From: JBBSWB01 sp038046465
Lineage (GTDB): Archaea; Nanobdellota; Nanobdellia; Woesearchaeales; GW2011-AR9
NCBI GenBank assembly: GCA_038046465.1
Contig: JBBSWB010000002.1
Location: forward strand, 1-5,683
Reading direction: 5' to 3'
DNA length: 5,683 bases
Position 1 is the stretch's first letter, and each line of letters opens with the position of its first letter. Positions 1 to 5,086 of this stretch are shown here, one piece after another. Made by a program: the position numbers and the translations under genes. Below the pieces are notes generated by a model, which did not search any database, had not been told where the DNA came from, and saw only the letters and a list, made by a program, of their open reading frames with translations.

Positions 1-26
1 ACATTAAGAGGATTGTCTACTTATTT

Positions 27-90
27 ATATATCACTCACTTTTCGAATTGTGCCGATACTAAGGCACTATCCGTTTTATGAGTGATACAT
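27..90. repeat. Imperfect 64-bp palindrome, candidate mobile or regulatory hairpin
   Basis: Two nested inverted repeats share one centre (58.5). The outer arms are ATATATCACTCA (27-38) and TGAGTGATACAT (79-90), complementary at 11 of 12 positions. The inner arms are CGAATTGTGCC (44-54) and GGCACTATCCG (63-73), complementary at 9 of 11, around the 8-nt loop GATACTAA. Between outer and inner arms, T4 faces T4 and does not pair. The left half and loop recur at 214-245. I do not recognise the family. It could be a palindromic miniature element, a small structured RNA or a protein-binding site. The dyad is seen directly; any role is inferred. Confidence 0.6.
31..62 (+). repeat. 32-bp direct repeat, copy 1
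   Basis: This stretch is identical over 32 bp to 214-245. It consists of the left arm and loop of the palindrome at 27-90. After base 62 the two copies diverge completely: copy 1 continues into the right arm starting GGCAC, while copy 2 runs into the methyltransferase promoter region. Confidence 0.85.
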
Positions 91-95
91 TTCTC

Positions 96-110
96 AAATC
101 ACTCACTTTT
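96..110 (+). repeat. Partial third copy of the repeat (AAATCACTCACTTTT)
   Basis: The 15 bases match 212-226 exactly, and 98-110 also match 31-43. Its ATCACTCA (98-105) is also the reverse complement of TGAGTGAT (79-86), so it can form an alternative hairpin with the right arm of the palindrome across an 11-nt loop. The loop part of the repeat (GTGCCGATACTAA) is missing here. Confidence 0.65.
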
Positions 111-213
111 TTCTTAGTTCTATTTTTGGACTTACAAGAAATGCAGTAGAGAGGAGCTTAAAACAAGAATATTTCTTAACTACTCGCCAAAGCTAATTAC
201 AAAAACGAGCAAA

Positions 214-245
214 ATCACTCACTTTTCGAATTGTGCCGATACTAA
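214..245 (+). repeat. 32-bp direct repeat, copy 2 (half palindrome)
   Basis: This is identical to 31-62 and lacks the right arm that completes the palindrome in copy 1. It ends 20 bp before the likely TATA box of the RNA methyltransferase gene, so it sits where an activator or repressor site could lie. It also contains the GTG at 233 that opens the longest possible reading of that gene; because this GTG lies inside a repeat it is a poor start candidate. Confidence 0.85.
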
Positions 246-265
246 AGAAGAAATGTTACCTTCAA

Positions 266-275
266 TTTTTAAATA
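266..275 (+). promoter_or_regulatory. TATA box of the RNA methyltransferase gene
   Basis: TTTTTAAATA is centred about 25 bp upstream of the ATG at 296, the spacing expected when archaeal transcription starts at or next to the start codon. There is no ribosome-binding sequence in front of 296. The same arrangement at three other genes in the window supports this reading. Confidence 0.6.
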
Positions 276-295
276 ACACCTATTTTTTAATCCAA

Positions 296-1462
296 ATGGT
301 CACTCCTGTTTGTCCGTATTACTCTTCCTGTTCCGGATGCAGCTTGCAGCATCTTGATTATACCCAGCAGCTGGAAAACAAGAAGAAAAACGTTGCCAAG
401 CTATTAAAATTGGGTAACCTAAACGATACCCTAAATAATAATAATAATAATAATAATAATATCCAAGTATTCTCTGCCGAGCCTTTTTATTACCGCAATC
501 GCCTGGAATTCTGGTTTCATTCTCAAGGTATGGGCTTACGGAAGAAAGATCATCCTGCAGAGATTATTGATGTTCAGCAGTGTCCGATTGTGCTGCCCAG
601 AATCAACGAATTGCTTTTAGAATTAAGAGCTGAGTTTTCTAACGTTAATGCTTTTAATTTGAGAACTAAAACTGGGCTGTTTCGACAGGCCGTAATCAGA
701 GCGACTACCACAGGAGATTCTTCCATTTCTTTTGTATTAAATGAAGATGCACCAGAAAAAGCAATTAAATCTGCACAGGAGGAGATCAAAGCTTTTGCCG
801 ACAAGACTACGGCTAATAATGTTTTAATTACTTTTGTTCCGGCCGAGGTAGATGAAGCTTACTCGGCTAATTATCAAGTTATTAAAGGAAAAGATTATCT
901 TACTGAAGAATTATTGGGAAAACGGTTTTGTTATTCTATTCAAGGTTTCTTTCAAAATAATTCAACGATGGCAGAAAAAATGCTTGAGTACGTCTGCGGT
1001 TTACTAAAGAAACATAGCCCAACAGAAACAGAATTGTTAGATTTATATTCGGGAGTAGGAACGTTTGGATTAACTAATTCTGCTTTATTTAAAAAAGTAA
1101 TTTTGGTAGAAAATGTACCTGCAGCAATAACTTTTGCTAAACAGAATATAGCTGAAAATAAAATTACCAATGCCTCTGCGTATGCTCTGCAAGCTCATCA
1201 ATTAAGTCGGATTAATTTTGCTAAGGATAAAGAATTAGTGGTAGTTGCTGATCCGCCTCGGACAGGCATGGATCAAAAAACCATTGTAAAATTAAATACG
1301 TTGAAGCCTAAGGTGATTATTTATGTTTCTTGTAATCCAACTCAATTAGCTAAAGATTTGGTTAAATTCAAGCAGTATAAGCTTAACAGCGTAGCTTTAT
1401 TTGATTTATTTCCGCAAACGGTACATAGTGAAGTGATTGTAGAATTAGTTTATCAAAAATAA
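296..1462 (+). CDS. TrmA/RlmD-family RNA (uracil-5-)-methyltransferase
   Basis: This 388-residue enzyme is predicted to methylate C5 of a uridine in tRNA (U54) or 23S rRNA using S-adenosylmethionine. Visible motifs, numbered from the ATG at 296: Fe-S cluster cysteines C6, C12, C15 (CX5CX2C) and C96; FFQNN (218-222); the SAM-binding DLYSGVGTFGL (249-259); acidic VEN (E272); DPPR (319-322); nucleophile C346 in SCNP; and general base E379 in VHSE. The protein begins almost at the first cysteine, so it has no N-terminal TRAM RNA-binding domain. The ATG at 296 is preferred over GTG 233 because of the TATA spacing and because 233 lies inside a repeat. Residues 47-55 are nine asparagines encoded by (AAT)9. 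Family assignment is firm; tRNA versus rRNA target cannot be decided from sequence alone, so no symbol is given. Confidence 0.93.
   Translation: MVTPVCPYYSSCSGCSLQHLDYTQQLENKKKNVAKLLKLGNLNDTLNNNNNNNNNIQVFSAEPFYYRNRLEFWFHSQGMGLRKKDHPAEIIDVQQCPIVLPRINELLLELRAEFSNVNAFNLRTKTGLFRQAVIRATTTGDSSISFVLNEDAPEKAIKSAQEEIKAFADKTTANNVLITFVPAEVDEAYSANYQVIKGKDYLTEELLGKRFCYSIQGFFQNNSTMAEKMLEYVCGLLKKHSPTETELLDLYSGVGTFGLTNSALFKKVILVENVPAAITFAKQNIAENKITNASAYALQAHQLSRINFAKDKELVVVADPPRTGMDQKTIVKLNTLKPKVIIYVSCNPTQLAKDLVKFKQYKLNSVALFDLFPQTVHSEVIVELVYQK
434..460 (+). repeat. (AAT)9 microsatellite coding for polyasparagine
   Basis: Nine perfect AAT codons lie in frame within the methyltransferase gene, between the Fe-S cysteine cluster and the central domain. 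Because the unit is three bases, gain or loss of units would change linker length without a frameshift. Confidence 0.95.
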
Positions 1463-1480
1463 TTTTTTATTCTTTCTTTT
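1463..1480 (+). terminator. T-rich terminator of the methyltransferase gene
   Basis: TTTTTTATTCTTTCTTTT follows the TAA (1460-1462) directly. Archaeal RNA polymerase can terminate on such T-rich tracts without a hairpin. Most of the tract lies inside the 3' coding end of the opposing dihydrofolate reductase gene. Function is inferred from composition and position. Confidence 0.5.
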
Positions 1481-1940
1481 CATAAATAATCAATTTAAAT
1501 TCGGTAAAATCTTGTTCCGCAGTTACTTTCCACTTTTGTTGATCAAATTCAGGAAAGTAACTATCTCCTAGATAATTCTTTTTTATTTGGGAGATATACA
1601 TTCTGTCCGTAAGGGGCAAAACTTGCTGATAAATAGATGCCCCGCCAGCAATAAAAATTTCTTTACTATAATTCTGAGCGAGAGCAAGGGCTTCTTCAAG
1701 AGAGGGACAGACATCTATTCCTGTTTCTAGCGGCAAAGTTTTGCTAATAACCAGGTTGTTGCGGTTAATCAACGGGCGAAAGCGTTTAGGAATACTTTCA
1801 TAAGTTTTCCGACCCATAATTACCGTATTCCCTTCAGTTAATCTTTTAAAATTAGCCAAATCTTCCGGAAGATGCCAGGGCAATTTATTATCTTTACCGA
1901 TAACTCTTTCTTCAGTCATGGCGGCAATTATATTTATCAT
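1467..1940 (-). CDS. folA: Dihydrofolate reductase
   Basis: This 157-residue protein reduces dihydrofolate to tetrahydrofolate with NADPH in the cytoplasm, at the usual length for the family. It opens MINIIAAMTEERVIG, followed by LPWHLPEDLANFK (20-32) with D27 as the substrate-protonating acid, as in the E. coli enzyme. MGRKTYESIP (42-51) belongs to the cofactor site, R60 matches the folate-glutamate-binding arginine, and GGASIY (99-104) is the NADPH loop. The ATG at 1940 is chosen because it gives the canonical N-terminus. A longer reading from TTG 1994 adds 18 unrelated residues and overlaps the end of thyA. The gene lies 43 bp downstream of thyA on the same strand, so it is probably co-transcribed and recycles the folate that thymidylate synthase oxidises. 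Confidence 0.95.
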   Translation of the reverse strand: MINIIAAMTEERVIGKDNKLPWHLPEDLANFKRLTEGNTVIMGRKTYESIPKRFRPLINRNNLVISKTLPLETGIDVCPSLEEALALAQNYSKEIFIAGGASIYQQVLPLTDRMYISQIKKNYLGDSYFPEFDQQKWKVTAEQDFTEFKLIIYEKKE

Positions 1941-1956
1941 GTTGAAAGTAGTTAAT

Positions 1957-1967
1957 TTTTTATTATC
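1957..1967 (-). promoter_or_regulatory. Possible internal promoter for folA
   Basis: Read on the minus strand, GATAATAAAAA lies roughly 20-27 bp before the folA ATG, where a TATA element for a leaderless transcript would sit. The match is weak. There is no clear ribosome-binding sequence in the 43-bp thyA-folA gap, which makes an internal start more plausible. Confidence 0.25.
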
Positions 1968-1983
1968 TGGTTTGTTGCTTGTA

Positions 1984-2781
1984 TTATACCGCAATCGGCG
2001 CTTTTATTGCCGGATGAGGATTGTAATCCACTAATTTAAAGTCTGCGTACGTGAACTTAAAGATGTCTTTTACTGCAGGATTTAATTCCATTTTAGGCAG
2101 TGCCCGTGGCTCTCTAGATAGCTGTTCTCTTACTTGGTCAAAATGATTATTATAAATGTGCACATCTCCAAAGGTATGGATAAATTCTCCCGGCTGTAAA
2201 TCAGTTACTTGGGCCATCATCATTGTTAATAATGAATAGGAAGCAATATTAAACGGTACGCCTAAGAAAACATCTGCGCTTCTCTGATATAATTGACAGG
2301 AAAGTTTTTTATCCGGGCTAACATAAAATTGGAATAAACAATGGCAAGGTGGCAAAGCCATTTGGTCTATTTCGCCCACATTCCAAGCACTTAACATAAT
2401 TCTTCGGGAATCAGGATCAGTTTTAATTAAGTCCACTAAGTTAGAAATTTGGTCAATGCTGCGGCCATCGGCAGTTAACCAAGAGCGCCACTGTTTGCCA
2501 TAGACCGGCCCTAATTCTCCTTGCTCATCTGCCCAGGGATCCCACATATGGACGTCATTATCATGTAAATATTTAAGATTAGTTTCTCCTTTTAAAAACC
2601 ACAATAATTCGTGGACCATTGATTTATAGTACATTTTTTTGGTAGTTAGCAGAGGATATCCTTCGGATAGATTCATTCTCATCTGGTAACCAAAACAACT
2701 CTTAGTACCGGTTCCCGTGCGGTCACCTTTTTGTACTCCTTTTTGAAGAATATGCTCCAGTAAATCTAAATATGCTTTCAT
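1984..2781 (-). CDS. thyA: Thymidylate synthase (ThyA type)
   Basis: This 265-residue enzyme converts dUMP to dTMP using methylenetetrahydrofolate as both methyl donor and reductant, releasing dihydrofolate. It is collinear with the E. coli enzyme (264 residues). R21 (GDRTGTGT) and R126-R127 form the phosphate site. C146 in LPPCHC is the nucleophile, QRSADVFLGVPFNIASY carries the dUMP-recognising N178, and H208 and Y210 lie in DVHIYNNH. It is the first gene of a two-gene operon with folA. Unlike its neighbours it has a G-rich ribosome-binding sequence (AAGGGGGATCAG just before ATG) and a TATA box that would give a leader of about 12 nt. Thymidylate supply varies among archaea (ThyX or other folate chemistry), so a bacterial-like thyA-folA pair may reflect old transfer; that is inference. 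Confidence 0.97.
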   Translation of the reverse strand: MKAYLDLLEHILQKGVQKGDRTGTGTKSCFGYQMRMNLSEGYPLLTTKKMYYKSMVHELLWFLKGETNLKYLHDNDVHMWDPWADEQGELGPVYGKQWRSWLTADGRSIDQISNLVDLIKTDPDSRRIMLSAWNVGEIDQMALPPCHCLFQFYVSPDKKLSCQLYQRSADVFLGVPFNIASYSLLTMMMAQVTDLQPGEFIHTFGDVHIYNNHFDQVREQLSREPRALPKMELNPAVKDIFKFTYADFKLVDYNPHPAIKAPIAV

Positions 2782-2793
2782 CTGATCCCCCTT
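2782..2793 (-). promoter_or_regulatory. Ribosome binding site of thyA
   Basis: On the minus strand AAGGGGGATCAG directly precedes the ATG, with the five-G run ending 5 nt before it. This partly matches the complement of the conserved 16S 3' end (AGGAGGTGATC). It is the only clear ribosome-binding sequence in the window. Confidence 0.55.
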
Positions 2794-2814
2794 GTTTGTT
2801 TAAGAAAATTTTTG

Positions 2815-2823
2815 TTTATATAA
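2815..2823 (-). promoter_or_regulatory. TATA box of the thyA-folA operon
   Basis: TTATATAAA on the minus strand is centred at 2819. A start about 26 bp downstream would fall near 2793, giving a leader just long enough to hold the G-rich ribosome binding site. Confidence 0.6.
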
Positions 2824-2832
2824 TTTGTTATG

Positions 2833-2866
2833 TTGGAAATTAGCTAGTTTGTAATAGCTACTCCAA
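2833..2866. promoter_or_regulatory. Dyad between divergent promoters, candidate operator
   Basis: TTGGA (2833-2837) and TCCAA (2862-2866) flank two copies of the self-palindromic TAGCTA (2841-2846 and 2855-2860). The spacing inside the arms is 3 bp on the left and 1 bp on the right, so the dyad is imperfect. It lies between the thyA TATA box and the promoter of the divergent orphan gene, overlapping the edge of a second TATA-like box (2867-2873). A regulator bound here could affect both directions. The repeat is seen; the regulator is inferred. Confidence 0.4.
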
Positions 2867-2880
2867 TATAAATAATAAAG

Positions 2881-2888
2881 TTTATAAA
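2881..2888 (+). promoter_or_regulatory. TATA box of the orphan gene
   Basis: TTTATAAA is centred about 26 bp before the ATG at 2911, fitting a leaderless start there. A second TATA-like box, TATAAAT at 2867-2873 preceded by CCAA, would start transcription near 2895 and give a short leader. Confidence 0.55.
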
Positions 2889-2910
2889 TGGGTTTCTTTC
2901 CAGCAGGATT

Positions 2911-3750
2911 ATGGTCTTTATACCCGCGCATATGGAAGTAAACCCGTATGCTATTGATTCAACTGATGTACATAAAGGGCTAGACTTTTCTAATTTCGGC
3001 GGTTGGATAAGAGAAAAAAGAGGCGATCCACGATATAGTGGGCGGTCTGGTACAAGTTCTACAGTAAAAACCACCCCTGCTTCTGCAGCCAGCACTGCTT
3101 TCAGCGGCAGATCCATCTTAATGCCTCAAGCAAACACATACGCGTTAGGCGTAGATGCTTTACAGAAAGTTTGTGTTGCCGAGAACAATCAACATCAACC
3201 TAAAGTAATAATTAGCGGAAGAGAAATATATCGTTCAAATACTTTCTTGGAAAACATCTTAGCTCGGATTATTGATTTTAACACCCTTACCAATCTCGAT
3301 GGAATTCTGCGAAGTACGAAAGATCGTTTAAGATATTTTAACACTTGGCTTGACTCTTGTTGTGGCATCGCTTACCAAGCCGAAACAACTAAATTGAAAT
3401 TAAGTTTACAATGTCCGGAATTAATTAGGATCCATTCCGGTTTTGCAGAACCATTTCTGTCGGTAGATTATGCTAGTTTTCAAGGAATTGAATTAAATAG
3501 CAGCAGCCCTAATTTTGTTCGCGATGCTTGGATGACTTTATTGGAAGGAAAAACTGATGTTTACAATGAATACTTATCTGTGCTTAAAGCAGCCACAGGA
3601 AAAGAAATAACTCCTAATTTTTGGGTTCAACGGAATACAACTACGGACGAATTGCGGGCGGCTTTGGTCAACAGCCTCAGCAACGACTCCAGCGTTGATG
3701 GCGGCAACCTTCTCTACAGTGGCGGTCGTTTCTTGCGTCGTAGCCCATAG
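2911..3750 (+). CDS. Hypothetical protein, family not recognised
   Basis: I do not recognise this 279-residue protein. No signal peptide or membrane segment is apparent, so it is probably cytoplasmic. Residues 1-43 are polar with several aromatics. Residues 44-68 are a low-complexity Ser/Thr/Ala/Gly stretch (RSGTSSTVKTTPASAA), likely a flexible linker. Residues 70-255 look like a globular alpha/beta-type domain with hydrophobic patterning and four cysteines (88, 150, 151, 168), without a clear metal-binding arrangement. The tail (256-279) is Gly/Ser-rich and ends RFLRRSP. The ATG at 2911 fits the TATA spacing; an ATG at 2932 is the alternative. The length of uninterrupted frame, own promoter and terminator-like end argue for a real gene. 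Parts of the linker region and especially the last 100 bp are more GC-rich than surrounding sequence. It is divergent from thyA, but no functional link is visible. Confidence 0.7.
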   Translation: MVFIPAHMEVNPYAIDSTDVHKGLDFSNFGGWIREKRGDPRYSGRSGTSSTVKTTPASAASTAFSGRSILMPQANTYALGVDALQKVCVAENNQHQPKVIISGREIYRSNTFLENILARIIDFNTLTNLDGILRSTKDRLRYFNTWLDSCCGIAYQAETTKLKLSLQCPELIRIHSGFAEPFLSVDYASFQGIELNSSSPNFVRDAWMTLLEGKTDVYNEYLSVLKAATGKEITPNFWVQRNTTTDELRAALVNSLSNDSSVDGGNLLYSGGRFLRRSP

Positions 3751-3757
3751 TTCGAGT

Positions 3758-3781
3758 TGCGCAAAGCGCACGCAAATTTTT
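3758..3781 (+). terminator. Hairpin plus T-run after the orphan gene
   Basis: TGCGC (3758-3762) and GCGCA (3766-3770) form a GC-rich stem around AAA. A T5 run (3777-3781) follows a few bases later. A second pairing, TTGCGT (3733-3738) with ACGCAA (3770-3775), could stack outside or compete. The structure fills the 33-bp gap between two convergent genes. The T-run is only present in the plus direction, so it would serve the orphan gene rather than the protease gene. Confidence 0.45.
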
Positions 3782-3783
3782 AC

Positions 3784-4980
3784 TCAAAACAACTTAATCA
3801 AGAAAGGGAAAATTAAATTTAATACTAAAACTAATAAAAAGAAAGCACTAACTTGCCTGTATCTTCGTTCTCCTTCTTCTGGACCTTTTAGCTTGTGCAA
3901 GAAAACTTGAGCCATTCTGCCCCCATCTACAATCGGGAGAGGCAATAAATTAAACAAACCAATGCCTAAACTAAGTAAGAATAACCATCTAAAAAATCCA
4001 CTGGACCAGGTTAAAACTACATAAATTATATTCCACCATCTACTTTCAAATTGATCTTTAATTTCAACTTTGTTATGGATATCTTTTATTCCCAGGAAAC
4101 TTTTTTTTGGATTATCCGGGCTTTCAGTTAGAATAATGGAATAATCTTCATTAGGGGTTCTAACAGTGATTCGTTCTCCGGGGTGGCGGAAAGATAATTC
4201 TTCATCAAATTCTTGGAAATCAGTTATTGGTTCATTGTTAATACCAGTAATAAGCGTTCCCGGAATAATTCCGGCTTTAGCAAACGGCAAGGTTTCATCA
4301 ACATAAGTGTCAAAAGTAAATCCGGTGGGTTCAACCATCGTTGCTTGCAAGGGCACGAAGGCTAAATTTAGCAGTAAGATAGCTACGATGGCTAATAAAA
4401 TATTGGAAAAAGAACCGGCTGCTAAAATAGAGTACTGGGTAATATCTTTAGCTTCCCTTAATTTTTTTTCATCAGGTTCAACAAAAGCTCCTAAAACTGG
4501 GCCAAAGAAAGCGATACCCGTATTTTTAACACTGATGCGGTGCGCTCTAGCAACGATCCCATGCGAAAATTCATGCACTAAAGCAATGGTAAAAACAGCT
4601 AATAACCAATACCAAAAAGGTAAGATGCCCATGCCGGGAACATTGACTCCTGGGAAAACAAAAGAAACTCCTGAAACCGCAGTTGGTTTTAAAATCATAG
4701 AGTAAAGATTTTTAATTAAAACATAAGAAATGTAGAATAAACCCACATATCCAGCTCCAACACCAATGTATCCAATTAAAATAATCCATTCCCTAAATTT
4801 TTCAGCATATTTATCCATCCAAGTCAATCCCCATTTCATTCGATACAGGAAGATTATTTTTGCCTGGACCACCAGTTTTTTTCGATTATAGATTAAGAAA
4901 GCAATAATCAATAAGTAAAATAAGAAGACGAACTTATATTTAATAATAAAACTAAGTACAAAACCTAACACCTCTTGCAT
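3784..4980 (-). CDS. Site-2-type membrane zinc metalloprotease (M50 family)
   Basis: This 398-residue intramembrane protease is predicted to cleave substrates within or near the lipid bilayer. The zinc site is HEFSH (136-140, the HExxH motif, E137 catalytic) in a hydrophobic segment, completed by D352 in NLLPLPIVDGG (344-354). Hydrophobic segments lie at about 8-30, 66-90, 118-140, 182-210, 316-349 and 377-396. A PDZ-like domain lies at about 212-285 (AKAGIIPGTLITGINNEPI), as in RseP-type relatives, where such domains control substrate access. The ATG at 4980 is supported by a TATA box about 26 bp upstream and no ribosome-binding sequence. Substrate is unknown; family members cleave membrane-bound regulators or leftover signal peptides. 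It is divergent from a phosphatase gene that shares a promoter element, so co-regulation is possible. Confidence 0.93.
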   Translation of the reverse strand: MQEVLGFVLSFIIKYKFVFLFYLLIIAFLIYNRKKLVVQAKIIFLYRMKWGLTWMDKYAEKFREWIILIGYIGVGAGYVGLFYISYVLIKNLYSMILKPTAVSGVSFVFPGVNVPGMGILPFWYWLLAVFTIALVHEFSHGIVARAHRISVKNTGIAFFGPVLGAFVEPDEKKLREAKDITQYSILAAGSFSNILLAIVAILLLNLAFVPLQATMVEPTGFTFDTYVDETLPFAKAGIIPGTLITGINNEPITDFQEFDEELSFRHPGERITVRTPNEDYSIILTESPDNPKKSFLGIKDIHNKVEIKDQFESRWWNIIYVVLTWSSGFFRWLFLLSLGIGLFNLLPLPIVDGGRMAQVFLHKLKGPEEGERRYRQVSAFFLLVLVLNLIFPFLIKLF

Positions 4981-5002
4981 GGTTATAGAGAAATATTAAG
5001 AG

Positions 5003-5017
5003 TTTTTATATGTTTGG
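5003..5017 (-). promoter_or_regulatory. Promoter of the M50 protease gene
   Basis: On the minus strand CCAAAC (5017-5012) precedes ATATAAAAA (5011-5003), centred about 26 bp before the ATG at 4980, giving a leaderless start. CCAAAC occupies the place of the archaeal TFB recognition element. Confidence 0.6.
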
Positions 5018-5049
5018 GTTTAGAAATTAAGTCTTATAGAATAGTATAT

Positions 5050-5064
5050 CCAAACCTATTTAAA
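5050..5064 (+). promoter_or_regulatory. Promoter of the phosphatase gene
   Basis: CCAAAC (5050-5055) lies next to TATTTAAA (5057-5064), centred about 26 bp before the ATG at 5087, again a leaderless layout. The block CCAAACCTAT matches the protease promoter's CCAAACATAT on the opposite strand at 9 of 10 positions. Confidence 0.6.
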
Positions 5065-5086
5065 GAGTTAGAACCGTTTTCGAGTT

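Noticed and set aside
165..177. AAGAA-TAT-TTCTT inverted repeat as a terminator
   Set aside because: The arms are only 5 AT-rich base pairs around 3 bases, expected by chance in such AT-rich sequence, and no gene ends nearby.
31..245. CRISPR array
   Set aside because: The repeat copies are spaced unevenly (67 and 116 bp), one is only a fragment, and no cas gene is present.
233..295. Upstream GTG start adding 21 residues to the RNA methyltransferase
   Set aside because: The GTG lies inside the 32-bp repeat, the added residues are not typical of the family, and the TATA box at 266-275 would start transcription downstream of it.
1941..1994. TTG start adding 18 residues to dihydrofolate reductase
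   Set aside because: The extension overlaps the thyA stop and is unlike any reductase N-terminus; ATG 1940 gives the canonical beginning.
3695..3910. Small plus-strand reading frame overlapping the orphan gene end and protease 3' end
   Set aside because: It spans the terminator hairpin and the antisense of a conserved membrane protein, with no promoter or recognisable content; it is a shadow frame.
4101..4108. A8 run in the protease coding strand as a frameshift site
   Set aside because: The frame is intact through the run (NPKKSFLG) to the conserved NLLPLPIVDGG motif, and no alternative downstream frame looks useful.
4307..4705. 132-codon plus-strand frame inside the protease gene
   Set aside because: It is the antisense of the zinc-site and membrane segments; codon constraint on the opposite strand explains its openness.
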